From Clostridia bacterium (GTDB lineage Bacteria > Bacillota > Clostridia > Oscillospirales > Acutalibacteraceae), in the NCBI GenBank assembly GCA_017414725.1, contig JAFQKZ010000048.1:1-5874 (forward strand): a stretch of DNA of 5,874 bases, given 5' to 3'. The notes under the pieces are model-generated. The model ran no database searches. It had not been told where the DNA came from and saw nothing but the letters and a program-made list of their open reading frames with translations. Positions 1 to 5,874 of the stretch are shown piece after piece; position 1 is the stretch's first letter, and each line of letters opens with the position of its first letter. The position numbers and the translations under genes are program-made.

Positions 1-184
1 ATGCAAGCACACCCCAGATTCTGAAATACCAAGGATAGCGCAGACCGAGCATACTTGCCGTAACGTCCGTCAGTATGTTGCCGAACTGCTCGGGGAAACT
101 CAAAAAGCCGTATGAATACTTTGGTGTCCATTTGTCATTTACACGGAGTCTGCGAAAGAAATGAAGTATTGGCCAAGAATCTTT
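1..184 (-). pseudogene. Unidentified coding fragment, 5'-truncated, running off the left edge
   Basis: One minus-strand frame is open for 61 codons from base 184 to the window edge. It follows an in-frame TAG at 185-187 and has no plausible start beside that stop. The translation looks protein-like, with segments such as RVNDKWTPKYSYGF, FPEQFGNILTDV and GLRYPWYFRIWGVLA. It is rich in Trp, Tyr and Phe, and the last part is hydrophobic enough to approach or enter a membrane. I do not recognise the family. G+C is about 46%, against roughly 30-35% for the rest of the window, so the segment probably has another origin. The protease-like gene ends at 195, only 10 bases away, so the fragment may be a gene whose 5' end was lost when that gene arrived. 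A competing reading is a plus-strand C-terminus (37 codons, bases 2-112, stop at 113-115). I prefer the minus strand because its open frame is longer and its codons look more natural. Confidence 0.35.
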
Positions 185-194
185 CTATGTGAAT

Positions 195-2000
195 TCAAAC
201 TAACTCATACGTCAATAGCTCGCACATTTCAGATATCTTGTTTTTAATATTTTCCCATGTGCAATCACTGATACTACTATCGTTAAATTGTTTCCACTGA
301 TCTTCTCTGATTTTTCTGTAGATATAATAATGTCCACCGGTACCGATAGTTGCAGAGATTAATTTAAATTTATATGTTTTAATTTCTTCATTTTTCTGAA
401 ATATTTTTAATTTTTTACTATTTACCAAACTTTCTAAATCCAGAGTTTCTTCGAGTGTGAAATTTTGACGTTTGCCATACTCTCTATCTCCAAAAGAAAC
501 AGTAAAACAGTTGTTTTTGAGTGGCAAATGATATGCGTTGTTTTCGGCAGTTTTTCTGTTAACAAAATATGTAATACTATTAAGAATATTGTTATTAGGC
601 CAAATATTCATAGATGAATCTCTAGTTAACAATCTAGATCTTTTTGATCTATTTATGGCATCTATAGTCATATCTACATATTTTTTTATACCAGAAAAAG
701 TTTGTCCCGTGCCTAGTTTTTCAACAAGATCTTTTTCTTGAGAATTTAATTTGTTATCAGCTATCAAATTAAATATATTAATAATAGTTAATAATTTGTC
801 ATATTCTTTTATATTTATATCCTGTTTGTCTAAACCCAAAACTCGTTGTCTAAGACTTACGTCTTCATAAAGCTTGTTCATAATTCGAACAGAATTTAAA
901 ACATTTTCATCACCGTCATCCCAACCATCTATTTGTTTATTCAGATCGATATTTTCATGGTCGGGCGTATAACTTTCGCTATCAAAAAATGGAGTTTTTT
1001 GGTTTAATAATCTCATTTGGTTTTTGCACGTTAATTCGAGTTTTTGTTGCATCGCTAAAGAATTTGCTTGGGATCCATTATACCCTAAATCTATAGCCAA
1101 ATCTTTTCTTAACGAGTTAAAATGATTTAACGTGATTTTCCCGGCAAGATACAAGAAAAACACTTTGACAGCATATAATTCTTTGCACTCTGGCTTTTTG
1201 TTCTCGGGTATAGGAGTTTTTAGGACTTTATCCGAGAAAGATTTATCATAATAAAGATTTTGAATAGCAGTGTTTAAATAACAATAATTTTCCTCGTTTG
1301 GTAATCCGCGAAATAGATCTTTGTTTTCGATTAAATTTTTCAATTTGTCTTCTCTTTTTCTGTCTTTTTCTTCAGATTTTTGGTTGCTAGTATTTTCCTG
1401 TTTTTCTAATTCCTCCTCTTGTTTTTTCTTTTCTTCAGTTATTTTTTTCAATTTTTCTTGTAAATTTTCTTTTTCTTGTAATTCTCTCTTCTGTTTTTCT
1501 AATTCCTCTTTCTGTTTTTTCTTTTCTTCAGTGATTTTTTTTAATTCTTTTTGTAAATTTTCTTTTTCTTGTAATTCTTTCTTTTGTTTTTCGGTAGCTT
1601 CTTTCAACTGCTTCTTTAAATTTTCAAGCTCGCCTTTTGAAGCTACATGTATTTTCAGTTCTTTCTTTATTTTTTTAGCAGCTTCACGATAATAAGTTCC
1701 TGTACCAACGCCAAGAAATATACTACCAAACTTAACGTTTGTTCTTCTACCTAATTGTTCCAGGGCTTTTTGTAATTCTTCGAGTTTTTCTACAGTATCT
1801 TGTTTTTCTAAAGCTTTAGAAATACCGCTTAAATGACCTTTTTCTTTCCCAATAACTTCACTTTCTGTATCAGTATCACTCTTTTTATCATATTCAGCAC
1901 ACTTAGCTTTAATAAATTTGTCTAACTCATCTTTTGTTTTAATTTTGTTATTACATAATTGCTCGCATAATTCTTTACAACTTTTTTTGAAAAAATCCAT
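195..2000 (-). CDS. Coiled-coil protein with a ubiquitin-specific protease-like (peptidase C19) domain
   Basis: A 601-residue protein, predicted to be a cysteine protease that removes ubiquitin or a ubiquitin-like protein from substrates. The Cys box at 232-249 reads GLPNEENYCYLNTAIQNL and matches the USP pattern GLxNxGNTCYMNxxLQxL. C240 is the putative nucleophile, and N235, five residues before it, matches the oxyanion-hole Asn of USPs. The His box at 555-577 has GGHYYIY with H557, then QW and FNDSS with D574 as the likely third catalytic residue. Between them, YKFKLISA (543-550) fits the USP strand before the His box. No CxxC zinc-finger pairs are seen. Residues about 105-230 form a Lys/Glu/Gln-rich coiled coil containing a 31-residue tandem repeat. 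The N-terminus has Cys at 8, 12 and 16, and no signal peptide. The start is firm: an in-frame TGA lies three codons upstream (2007-2009) and the next Met is residue 317. The SD sequence is weak. The USP-like call is from motifs, and activity and export are inference. Confidence 0.8.
   Translation of the reverse strand: MDFFKKSCKELCEQLCNNKIKTKDELDKFIKAKCAEYDKKSDTDTESEVIGKEKGHLSGISKALEKQDTVEKLEELQKALEQLGRRTNVKFGSIFLGVGTGTYYREAAKKIKKELKIHVASKGELENLKKQLKEATEKQKKELQEKENLQKELKKITEEKKKQKEELEKQKRELQEKENLQEKLKKITEEKKKQEEELEKQENTSNQKSEEKDRKREDKLKNLIENKDLFRGLPNEENYCYLNTAIQNLYYDKSFSDKVLKTPIPENKKPECKELYAVKVFFLYLAGKITLNHFNSLRKDLAIDLGYNGSQANSLAMQQKLELTCKNQMRLLNQKTPFFDSESYTPDHENIDLNKQIDGWDDGDENVLNSVRIMNKLYEDVSLRQRVLGLDKQDINIKEYDKLLTIINIFNLIADNKLNSQEKDLVEKLGTGQTFSGIKKYVDMTIDAINRSKRSRLLTRDSSMNIWPNNNILNSITYFVNRKTAENNAYHLPLKNNCFTVSFGDREYGKRQNFTLEETLDLESLVNSKKLKIFQKNEEIKTYKFKLISATIGTGGHYYIYRKIREDQWKQFNDSSISDCTWENIKNKISEMCELLTYELV
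1395..1580 (-). repeat. 93-bp tandem repeat within the coiled-coil coding region
   Basis: Two adjacent units, 1488-1580 (residues 141-171) and 1395-1487 (residues 172-202), align without gaps and agree at about 83 of 93 bases by my count. Each encodes a 31-residue coiled-coil block containing ELQEKENLQ and KKITEEKKKQ. Several mismatches are silent. This points to a fairly recent in-frame duplication that lengthened the coiled coil between the N-terminal region and the protease-like domain. Confidence 0.85.
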
Positions 2001-2037
2001 AATTACTCACTCGCTTTCTTTAAATAAATTGCAAAAA

Positions 2038-2065
2038 ATATTAAAATATAAATAAAATTCTGCAA
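2038..2065 (-). promoter_or_regulatory. Possible promoter of the protease-like gene
   Basis: Read on the minus strand, TTGCAG (2065-2060) is followed after 16 bp by TAATAT (2043-2038), about 38 bp before the ATG. The match to the sigma-A consensus is moderate, and chance matches are common in sequence this AT-rich. It is offered because this is the only stretch upstream of the gene before the divergent promoter. Confidence 0.25.
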
Positions 2066-2074
2066 ATTATGCGC

Positions 2075-2104
2075 TTGACTAATTAATACGAATTATTGTA
2101 ATAT
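2075..2104 (+). promoter_or_regulatory. Sigma-A-like promoter of the penicillin-binding protein gene
   Basis: TTGACT (2075-2080, 5 of 6 to TTGACA) and TAATAT (2099-2104) are separated by 18 bp. Transcription would start near 2111, leaving a short leader before the ATG at 2144. The placement relative to the ribosome binding site and the good -35 make this the most convincing promoter in the window. An 8-base direct repeat ATTAATAC (2082-2089 and 2106-2113) brackets the -10 element. Confidence 0.6.
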
Positions 2105-2130
2105 TATTAATACTGAAAATCAAATTACAC

Positions 2131-2136
2131 AAGGAG
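2131..2136 (+). promoter_or_regulatory. Ribosome binding site of the penicillin-binding protein gene
   Basis: AAGGAG lies 7 bases before the ATG at 2144. This is an ideal Shine-Dalgarno spacing for a Firmicute and fixes the start codon. Confidence 0.8.
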
Positions 2137-2143
2137 TTTTATA

Positions 2144-4417
2144 ATGCGCAAAACTGATATTAGTCAGTACGGCAAAAAATCTTCATCAAAGAGTAACATA
2201 GCACCGAACAAACGAAAAAAAAATAGTTCTTCCAGGCTCAGACATGTTTTATTTGTGATTTGTGGACGAGCTTTCTTGAGTTTGTTTATAATTATGATCT
2301 TTACCGGGATTATGTTACTGTTTTCGTTAAATACTTACAGAAAGACTCTTTTAGAAAATGATATTGCTTTAAATATTACTTCTTCAAAAGTTCCGTTGAC
2401 GAGTTTTATTTATTCTTATGACGAGGATAATAATATACAAGAATACCAGAAAATTTATAGTCATGAGAATCGTGTGTGGGTAGATTTTTCTGAGATTCCA
2501 AAACACATGAAAGATGCGATTATTTCTATTGAAGACAAGAGATTTTATGACCATGGCGGTATAGATTTAAAACGTACGATAGGAGCGGTTTTGAATTTCA
2601 CAAAAGGCTCTAAAACTTATGGCGGCTCGACTTTAACTCAACAGTTAATTAAAAATATCACAGAAGATAACGAAGTTAGCCTGACACGTAAATTGCGTGA
2701 GATTTTCCGTGCGATAGAGCTCGAAAAGAGATTTTCAAAAGACGAAATTCTCGAGTGTTATTTAAATATTGTAAATTTTGGCGGTGGTAGCAGAGGCGTC
2801 GAAACTGCTGCAAATTTATATTTTAACAAGAGTATTCGTGATTGTTCTATTGCTGAATGTGCAGCGATTGCCGGTATTACTCAAAATCCGGCGGCATACA
2901 ATCCGTTGTATCATCCGGATAATAACAAGAACAGACGAGAAATAGTCATGCGTGAAATGTACGAGCAAGACAGAATTACAAAACAAGAATACGAACAAGC
3001 TTTACGAGAATCTAGTGTTATGAAATTCGAGGACTATTCTAAGAAAACGGCAGAAGAATTATCTAATTCGCATATTAATAACTGGTATGTCGAAACTTTG
3101 TTAAGAGATATCACTAATGATTTGTGCGAAAAGTATAATATCGGAAAAGCGGCAGCTGAAAACATGATATATTCTCAGGGCTTAAAAATTTACTCTTGTG
3201 TTGACACAGAAGCCCAGAATATCACAGAAAGAATTATAAAAGATCCTAAGATCATGCCGTCTGATAAAAATCTTGAAGTCGGATATACTATGATGGACTT
3301 AAACGGACGAATTTTAGCTACAATTGGCTCAAGAAAAGAAAAAACCGGAAATTTATTATATGACAGAGCGAACGTAGCACGTAGACAGCCGGGTTCGACT
3401 ATTAAACCTATATCTGCATATACGCCGATTATAGACCAGAATATTTATAATTATTCTTCTTTGATACCTGACCAGCCGGTAAAAGTTCTGAACAGCAAGG
3501 GCGAATATATAGACTGGCCGAACAACTGGTACAAGTCATACAAGGGCCACGTAACTTTACAATGGGCGATAGAAAAATCTGCGAACGCACCTGTAGCCCA
3601 GTTAATTAATTTATTGACCTCAGCTAAGAGCTATGAATTTTTAACAAAAAAACTAGGATTTACGAGTTTAGACTCGAGTGACTCTGTGTCTTTATCTGCG
3701 CTTGCGACAGGCGGAACTCACTACGGAGTGACACCAAGAGAGATGACAGGAGCGTTCCAAATTTTTGGTAACGGCGGAAAATATTACAAGCCATATACTT
3801 ATTATTATGTTACAGACCGAAACGACAAGATTTTACTGGATAACAGAAATAATATACCGATAAAATCTGTGAGTTCAAAAACGGCGACTATCATGAACAG
3901 ATTATTAAGAAACGTAATTATAGGTTCCGAAGGAACCGGACGTTCAGCGAATATACCGGACTGGAATGTTATTGGCAAGACGGGTACGACAAACGATGAC
4001 TATGACAGCTGGTTTATAGGTCTGACTCCATACGCTGTAGCCGGAATTTGGACAGGCTACGACAATCCGAAGAGAATTCACGAAACCGGTGCAGCTATTA
4101 GAATCTGGAAAAATATCATGACAGAATATTTAAAAAACAAGCCCAAAATTGACTTTAATTATGACCCGGATGTGATAAGCGCAACGTACTGTAAACATAG
4201 CGGGAAGCTTGCAACTATCAACTGCTCCAATGTTTCGACGGGATATTACGCTCCGGAGAATGTTCCTGAAACTTGTAACGTTTGTTCTAGTATTATTGCA
4301 GAGCCGGATTATGAAAATATTTCCGAAGAAGAAAATGATCAAGACACAGCTACGAATTCCGAAGACCAAGAAAATAATAATAGTTTTCTCGGGTCGCTGT
4401 TCGACAATTTCTTTTAA
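2144..4417 (+). CDS. ponA: Class A penicillin-binding protein (PBP1A-type peptidoglycan glycosyltransferase/transpeptidase)
   Basis: A bifunctional cell-wall synthase of 757 residues that polymerises lipid II into glycan strands and cross-links stem peptides outside the membrane. Residues 1-34 are a basic cytoplasmic tail, and about 35-62 form one membrane anchor. The GT51 domain covers about 100-275. It has EDKRFYDHGGID with catalytic E130, GGSTLTQQLIKN (160-171), RKLRE with E186 as the probable second catalytic Glu, and YLNIVNFGGG (206-215). The transpeptidase domain covers about 375-660. It has the SxxK motif STIK (418-421, nucleophile S418), the SxN motif SAN (479-481), and KTGT (612-615). 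All key residues are present, so both activities should be intact. A tail after about 675 has four Cys (683, 694, 711, 714), a pattern also common in Firmicute homologues, then an acidic stretch ending in FDNFF. Length is usual for the family. The gene is divergent from the protease-like gene, and no clear terminator follows it. Confidence 0.97.
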   Translation: MRKTDISQYGKKSSSKSNIAPNKRKKNSSSRLRHVLFVICGRAFLSLFIIMIFTGIMLLFSLNTYRKTLLENDIALNITSSKVPLTSFIYSYDEDNNIQEYQKIYSHENRVWVDFSEIPKHMKDAIISIEDKRFYDHGGIDLKRTIGAVLNFTKGSKTYGGSTLTQQLIKNITEDNEVSLTRKLREIFRAIELEKRFSKDEILECYLNIVNFGGGSRGVETAANLYFNKSIRDCSIAECAAIAGITQNPAAYNPLYHPDNNKNRREIVMREMYEQDRITKQEYEQALRESSVMKFEDYSKKTAEELSNSHINNWYVETLLRDITNDLCEKYNIGKAAAENMIYSQGLKIYSCVDTEAQNITERIIKDPKIMPSDKNLEVGYTMMDLNGRILATIGSRKEKTGNLLYDRANVARRQPGSTIKPISAYTPIIDQNIYNYSSLIPDQPVKVLNSKGEYIDWPNNWYKSYKGHVTLQWAIEKSANAPVAQLINLLTSAKSYEFLTKKLGFTSLDSSDSVSLSALATGGTHYGVTPREMTGAFQIFGNGGKYYKPYTYYYVTDRNDKILLDNRNNIPIKSVSSKTATIMNRLLRNVIIGSEGTGRSANIPDWNVIGKTGTTNDDYDSWFIGLTPYAVAGIWTGYDNPKRIHETGAAIRIWKNIMTEYLKNKPKIDFNYDPDVISATYCKHSGKLATINCSNVSTGYYAPENVPETCNVCSSIIAEPDYENISEEENDQDTATNSEDQENNNSFLGSLFDNFF

Positions 4418-4435
4418 TAATTAATATTAACAGAA

Positions 4436-4464
4436 TTGATATTTAGTCACATAAATTATAGTAT
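4436..4464 (+). promoter_or_regulatory. Probable promoter of the aspartate kinase gene
   Basis: TTGATA (4436-4441, 5 of 6 to consensus) and TAGTAT (4459-4464) are separated by 17 bp in the 73-bp gap between the two plus-strand genes. No GC-rich hairpin terminator lies in this gap, so readthrough from the upstream gene is also possible. The leader is too short for a lysine riboswitch. Confidence 0.45.
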
Positions 4465-4472
4465 TAATTAAC

Positions 4473-4479
4473 AAAGGAG
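4473..4479 (+). promoter_or_regulatory. Ribosome binding site of the aspartate kinase gene
   Basis: AAAGGAG lies 11 bases before the ATG at 4491. This is slightly long spacing, but it is the strongest purine run. A second purine cluster, GAGGG (4483-4487), sits only 3 bases from the ATG and is too close to be the main site. Confidence 0.65.
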
Positions 4480-4490
4480 ATTGAGGGATA

Positions 4491-5717
4491 ATGGGGATAG
4501 TAGTCCAGAAATTCGGCGGAAGTTCTGTGTCAGACGCACATCACGTGTTTAATGTTGCAAAAAAAGTAATTTCAGAATACAAATCCGGGAATCAAGTAGT
4601 GGTAGTAGTTTCAGCGCAGGGCGACACGACAGATAATTTAATAAAACTCTCTAAAGAAATTAACGTAAATAATCTAGAAAATTTAAAATTCAAGCGTGAA
4701 CTAGACATGTTAATTTCTACCGGGGAGCAAATTTCGGCGTCTTTATTAGCAATGGCGATACAAAATCTGGGATACTCAGCGATTTCACTTACAGGCTGGC
4801 AAGCCGGGATTACGACAACTGACGAGCCGACGGACTCTGAGATTATAAAAATAAACACGACCAGAATAAAATCCGAACTTGATAAAAATAATATTGTAAT
4901 AATTACAGGTTTTCAGGGTATAAACTCAAATTTTGACATTACGACTATAGGTCGCGGCGGTTCAGACACCAGTGCAGTAGCACTTGCCGGCGAGCTTGAG
5001 GCCGATTTTTGTAAAATATATACAGACGTCGACGGAGTTTACACAGCGGATCCAAGAATTGTTCCGACGGCGAGAAAATTTTCGAAAATTTCTTCTCGCG
5101 AGATATATTTGTTATCAGTATACGGCGCACAAGTTCTTAACAGCAATTCTATTTTGTTATCAGAAAAATATAATACAAATTTAAAAGTTCTTTCGAGTTT
5201 TGACAATAATTCTTCCGGAACCCAGATAATATATAATAATAATTATACTAATAATAACATAAGCGGCATCGCAATAGACAAAAATCTTGTAAAAATTTGT
5301 ATAAATAACACAGATAATTTGCTAGAAAAATTAAAAGACACAAATTTGATAAATTTAATAAAAGAAAAAGATTTAAAGCCCGTAAACAAGCATGATTTAA
5401 ATTTCACGTATTTCATAATAGAAGAGAGCAAATTAAACACATTTTTAGATATTATAGACAAAGAAATAAGCACAGAAAATATATTAGAAGTATCGTATGA
5501 AAAAAACAAATCAAAAATATCAGTCGTAAATTTAAACGAAAGTTATAATATTAATATAGCTTCTTTAATTTTTGAAGTGCTAAACAAGTCTAATATTAAT
5601 ATAGAATTAATATTGTGTGATAATAATCATGTTTCCGTTGTAATAAAATCTGAAGATTTGCACAAAGCCGCCAATTTAATTCACAAGAAATTATTTGAAG
5701 AAGATAATTTATATTAA
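4491..5717 (+). CDS. lysC: Aspartate kinase (aspartokinase), with a divergent C-terminal ACT region
   Basis: Phosphorylates L-aspartate with ATP, the first step towards lysine, diaminopimelate, threonine and methionine. It is 408 residues, usual for LysC. The kinase domain (about 1-245) carries VQKFGGSSV (5-13, with K7), SAQGDTTDNL (41-50), LDMLISTGEQ (71-80), GWQAGI (102-107), GFQG (140-143), TTIGRGGSDTSAVALA (151-166) and YTDVDGVYTADPRIVP (177-192), so catalysis is expected. The segment after 203, EIYLLSVYGAQVLN, departs from the usual EMLELASLGAKVLH at several positions. The first ACT domain (about 255-330) lacks the familiar PG.A..IF helix motif. The second (about 335-408) is better kept, with NIASLIFEVL and VSVVIKSEDLHKAANLIHKK. 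G+C falls from about 45% in the kinase half to about 22% in the regulatory half. I infer changed or lost feedback control. The start is set by ATG with an upstream SD and by alignment of VQKFGG near the N-terminus. Confidence 0.95.
   Translation: MGIVVQKFGGSSVSDAHHVFNVAKKVISEYKSGNQVVVVVSAQGDTTDNLIKLSKEINVNNLENLKFKRELDMLISTGEQISASLLAMAIQNLGYSAISLTGWQAGITTTDEPTDSEIIKINTTRIKSELDKNNIVIITGFQGINSNFDITTIGRGGSDTSAVALAGELEADFCKIYTDVDGVYTADPRIVPTARKFSKISSREIYLLSVYGAQVLNSNSILLSEKYNTNLKVLSSFDNNSSGTQIIYNNNYTNNNISGIAIDKNLVKICINNTDNLLEKLKDTNLINLIKEKDLKPVNKHDLNFTYFIIEESKLNTFLDIIDKEISTENILEVSYEKNKSKISVVNLNESYNINIASLIFEVLNKSNINIELILCDNNHVSVVIKSEDLHKAANLIHKKLFEEDNLY
5577..5675 (+). repeat. Gene-internal partner of the lysC 3'-end direct repeat
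   Basis: This segment of lysC, encoding the last half of the second ACT domain, is the intact partner of the degenerate copy at 5748-5828. The offset between the shared 18-base cores is 153 bp, an exact multiple of three. Confidence 0.65.
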
Positions 5718-5874
5718 ATATAATTTTAAACAAATTTTAATTTATAAGTATTGAATTTTGTAATATTATGTGATAGCGAACATGTTCCGCTAGTAATAAA
5801 ATCTGAAGATGTGCACAAAACCACAAGCACAAAAGATCTTACGCAGTCCTGTAGCAGGATCCCCTACAACCTCG
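5718..5874. other. Right-end region without an intact gene
   Basis: This stretch starts very AT-rich (5718-5765) with several stops in every plus-strand frame, then carries the degenerate aspartate kinase copy, then a GC-richer tail from about 5841. No terminator with a T-tract, no tRNA and no promoter-like pair stands out behind lysC. Confidence 0.6.
5748..5828 (+). pseudogene. Decayed duplicate of the 3' end of the aspartate kinase gene
   Basis: The translation from 5748 in the same frame as lysC begins VLN, skips 6 codons relative to the gene, and continues VILCDSEHVPLVIKSEDVHK. It aligns with lysC residues 363-395 (DNA 5577-5675). The two copies share 18 identical bases, 5640-5657 and 5793-5810. 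All differences are substitutions or the one in-frame 18-base gap, and there is no frameshift. An in-frame TAA at 5745-5747 precedes the copy and it lacks any kinase domain, so it cannot make an enzyme. Similarity fades after 5828, although the frame stays open to the window edge. Confidence 0.65.

Noticed and set aside
1321..1692. Phe/Ser-rich open frame on the plus strand opposite the coiled coil
   Set aside because: It is the antisense of Lys/Glu-rich codons, which forces TTT/TTC/TCT codons. It has no ribosome binding site and no family resemblance.
195..2000. Ubiquitin-like conjugation or anti-phage (Bil/CBASS-type) operon
   Set aside because: No E1, E2, ubiquitin-like or JAB-type gene lies next to the protease-like gene. 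Its neighbours are a broken fragment and housekeeping genes, so a stand-alone effector fits better.
4418..4490. Lysine riboswitch or T-box upstream of lysC
   Set aside because: The gap is only 73 bp with an AT-rich sequence, too short for either element, and no conserved stem or terminator is visible.
5721..5745. Possible terminator after lysC
   Set aside because: The A/T runs here are direct repeats of AATTTTAA rather than a GC-containing stem followed by a T-tract.
5577..5828. Template/variable repeat pair of a diversity-generating retroelement
   Set aside because: The mismatches are not restricted to adenines of one copy, no reverse transcriptase is in the window, and aspartate kinase is an implausible target.
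5793..5873. Short minus-strand open frame at the right end (reads EVVGDPATGLRKIF near its start)
   Set aside because: It is about 27 codons, ends at a stop inside the lysC-like copy on the opposite strand, and has no visible start. It is probably chance, unless the extended sequence shows otherwise.

Overview
The window looks like a piece of a low-GC Firmicute genome, most likely an uncultured host-associated Clostridia member. This is inferred from AT-rich genes with strong AAGGAG-type ribosome binding sites, sigma-A-like promoters, a Gram-positive-style class A penicillin-binding protein and a LysC-type aspartate kinase. No taxonomic marker gene is present, so the assignment stays tentative.

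Layout. Bases 1-184 hold a GC-richer (about 46% G+C) stretch with an unidentified minus-strand coding fragment that has no start and runs off the left edge. Directly behind it, bases 195-2000 on the minus strand encode a 601-residue protein with a lysine/glutamate-rich coiled coil and then a domain carrying the Cys and His boxes of eukaryotic ubiquitin-specific proteases (peptidase family C19). A 143-bp divergent promoter region (2001-2143) separates it from a class A penicillin-binding protein (2144-4417, +). After 73 bp with its own promoter-like sequence comes aspartate kinase (4491-5717, +). The last 157 bp hold no intact gene but contain a diverged, in-frame copy of the 3' end of the aspartate kinase gene, then a GC-richer tail.

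How the genes relate. The penicillin-binding protein polymerises and cross-links peptidoglycan. Aspartate kinase starts the pathway that leads to diaminopimelate and lysine, so the pair is loosely linked through cell-wall supply, though each seems to have its own promoter. The protease-like protein is unrelated to these housekeeping genes. It is transcribed divergently and sits against the foreign-looking left flank, so it looks like an accessory gene, and I infer a deubiquitinase-type effector aimed at a eukaryotic host or neighbour.

Most notable are the USP-like protein with conserved catalytic residues, the aspartate kinase whose regulatory half is degraded and very AT-rich, and the decayed duplicate of that gene's 3' end.
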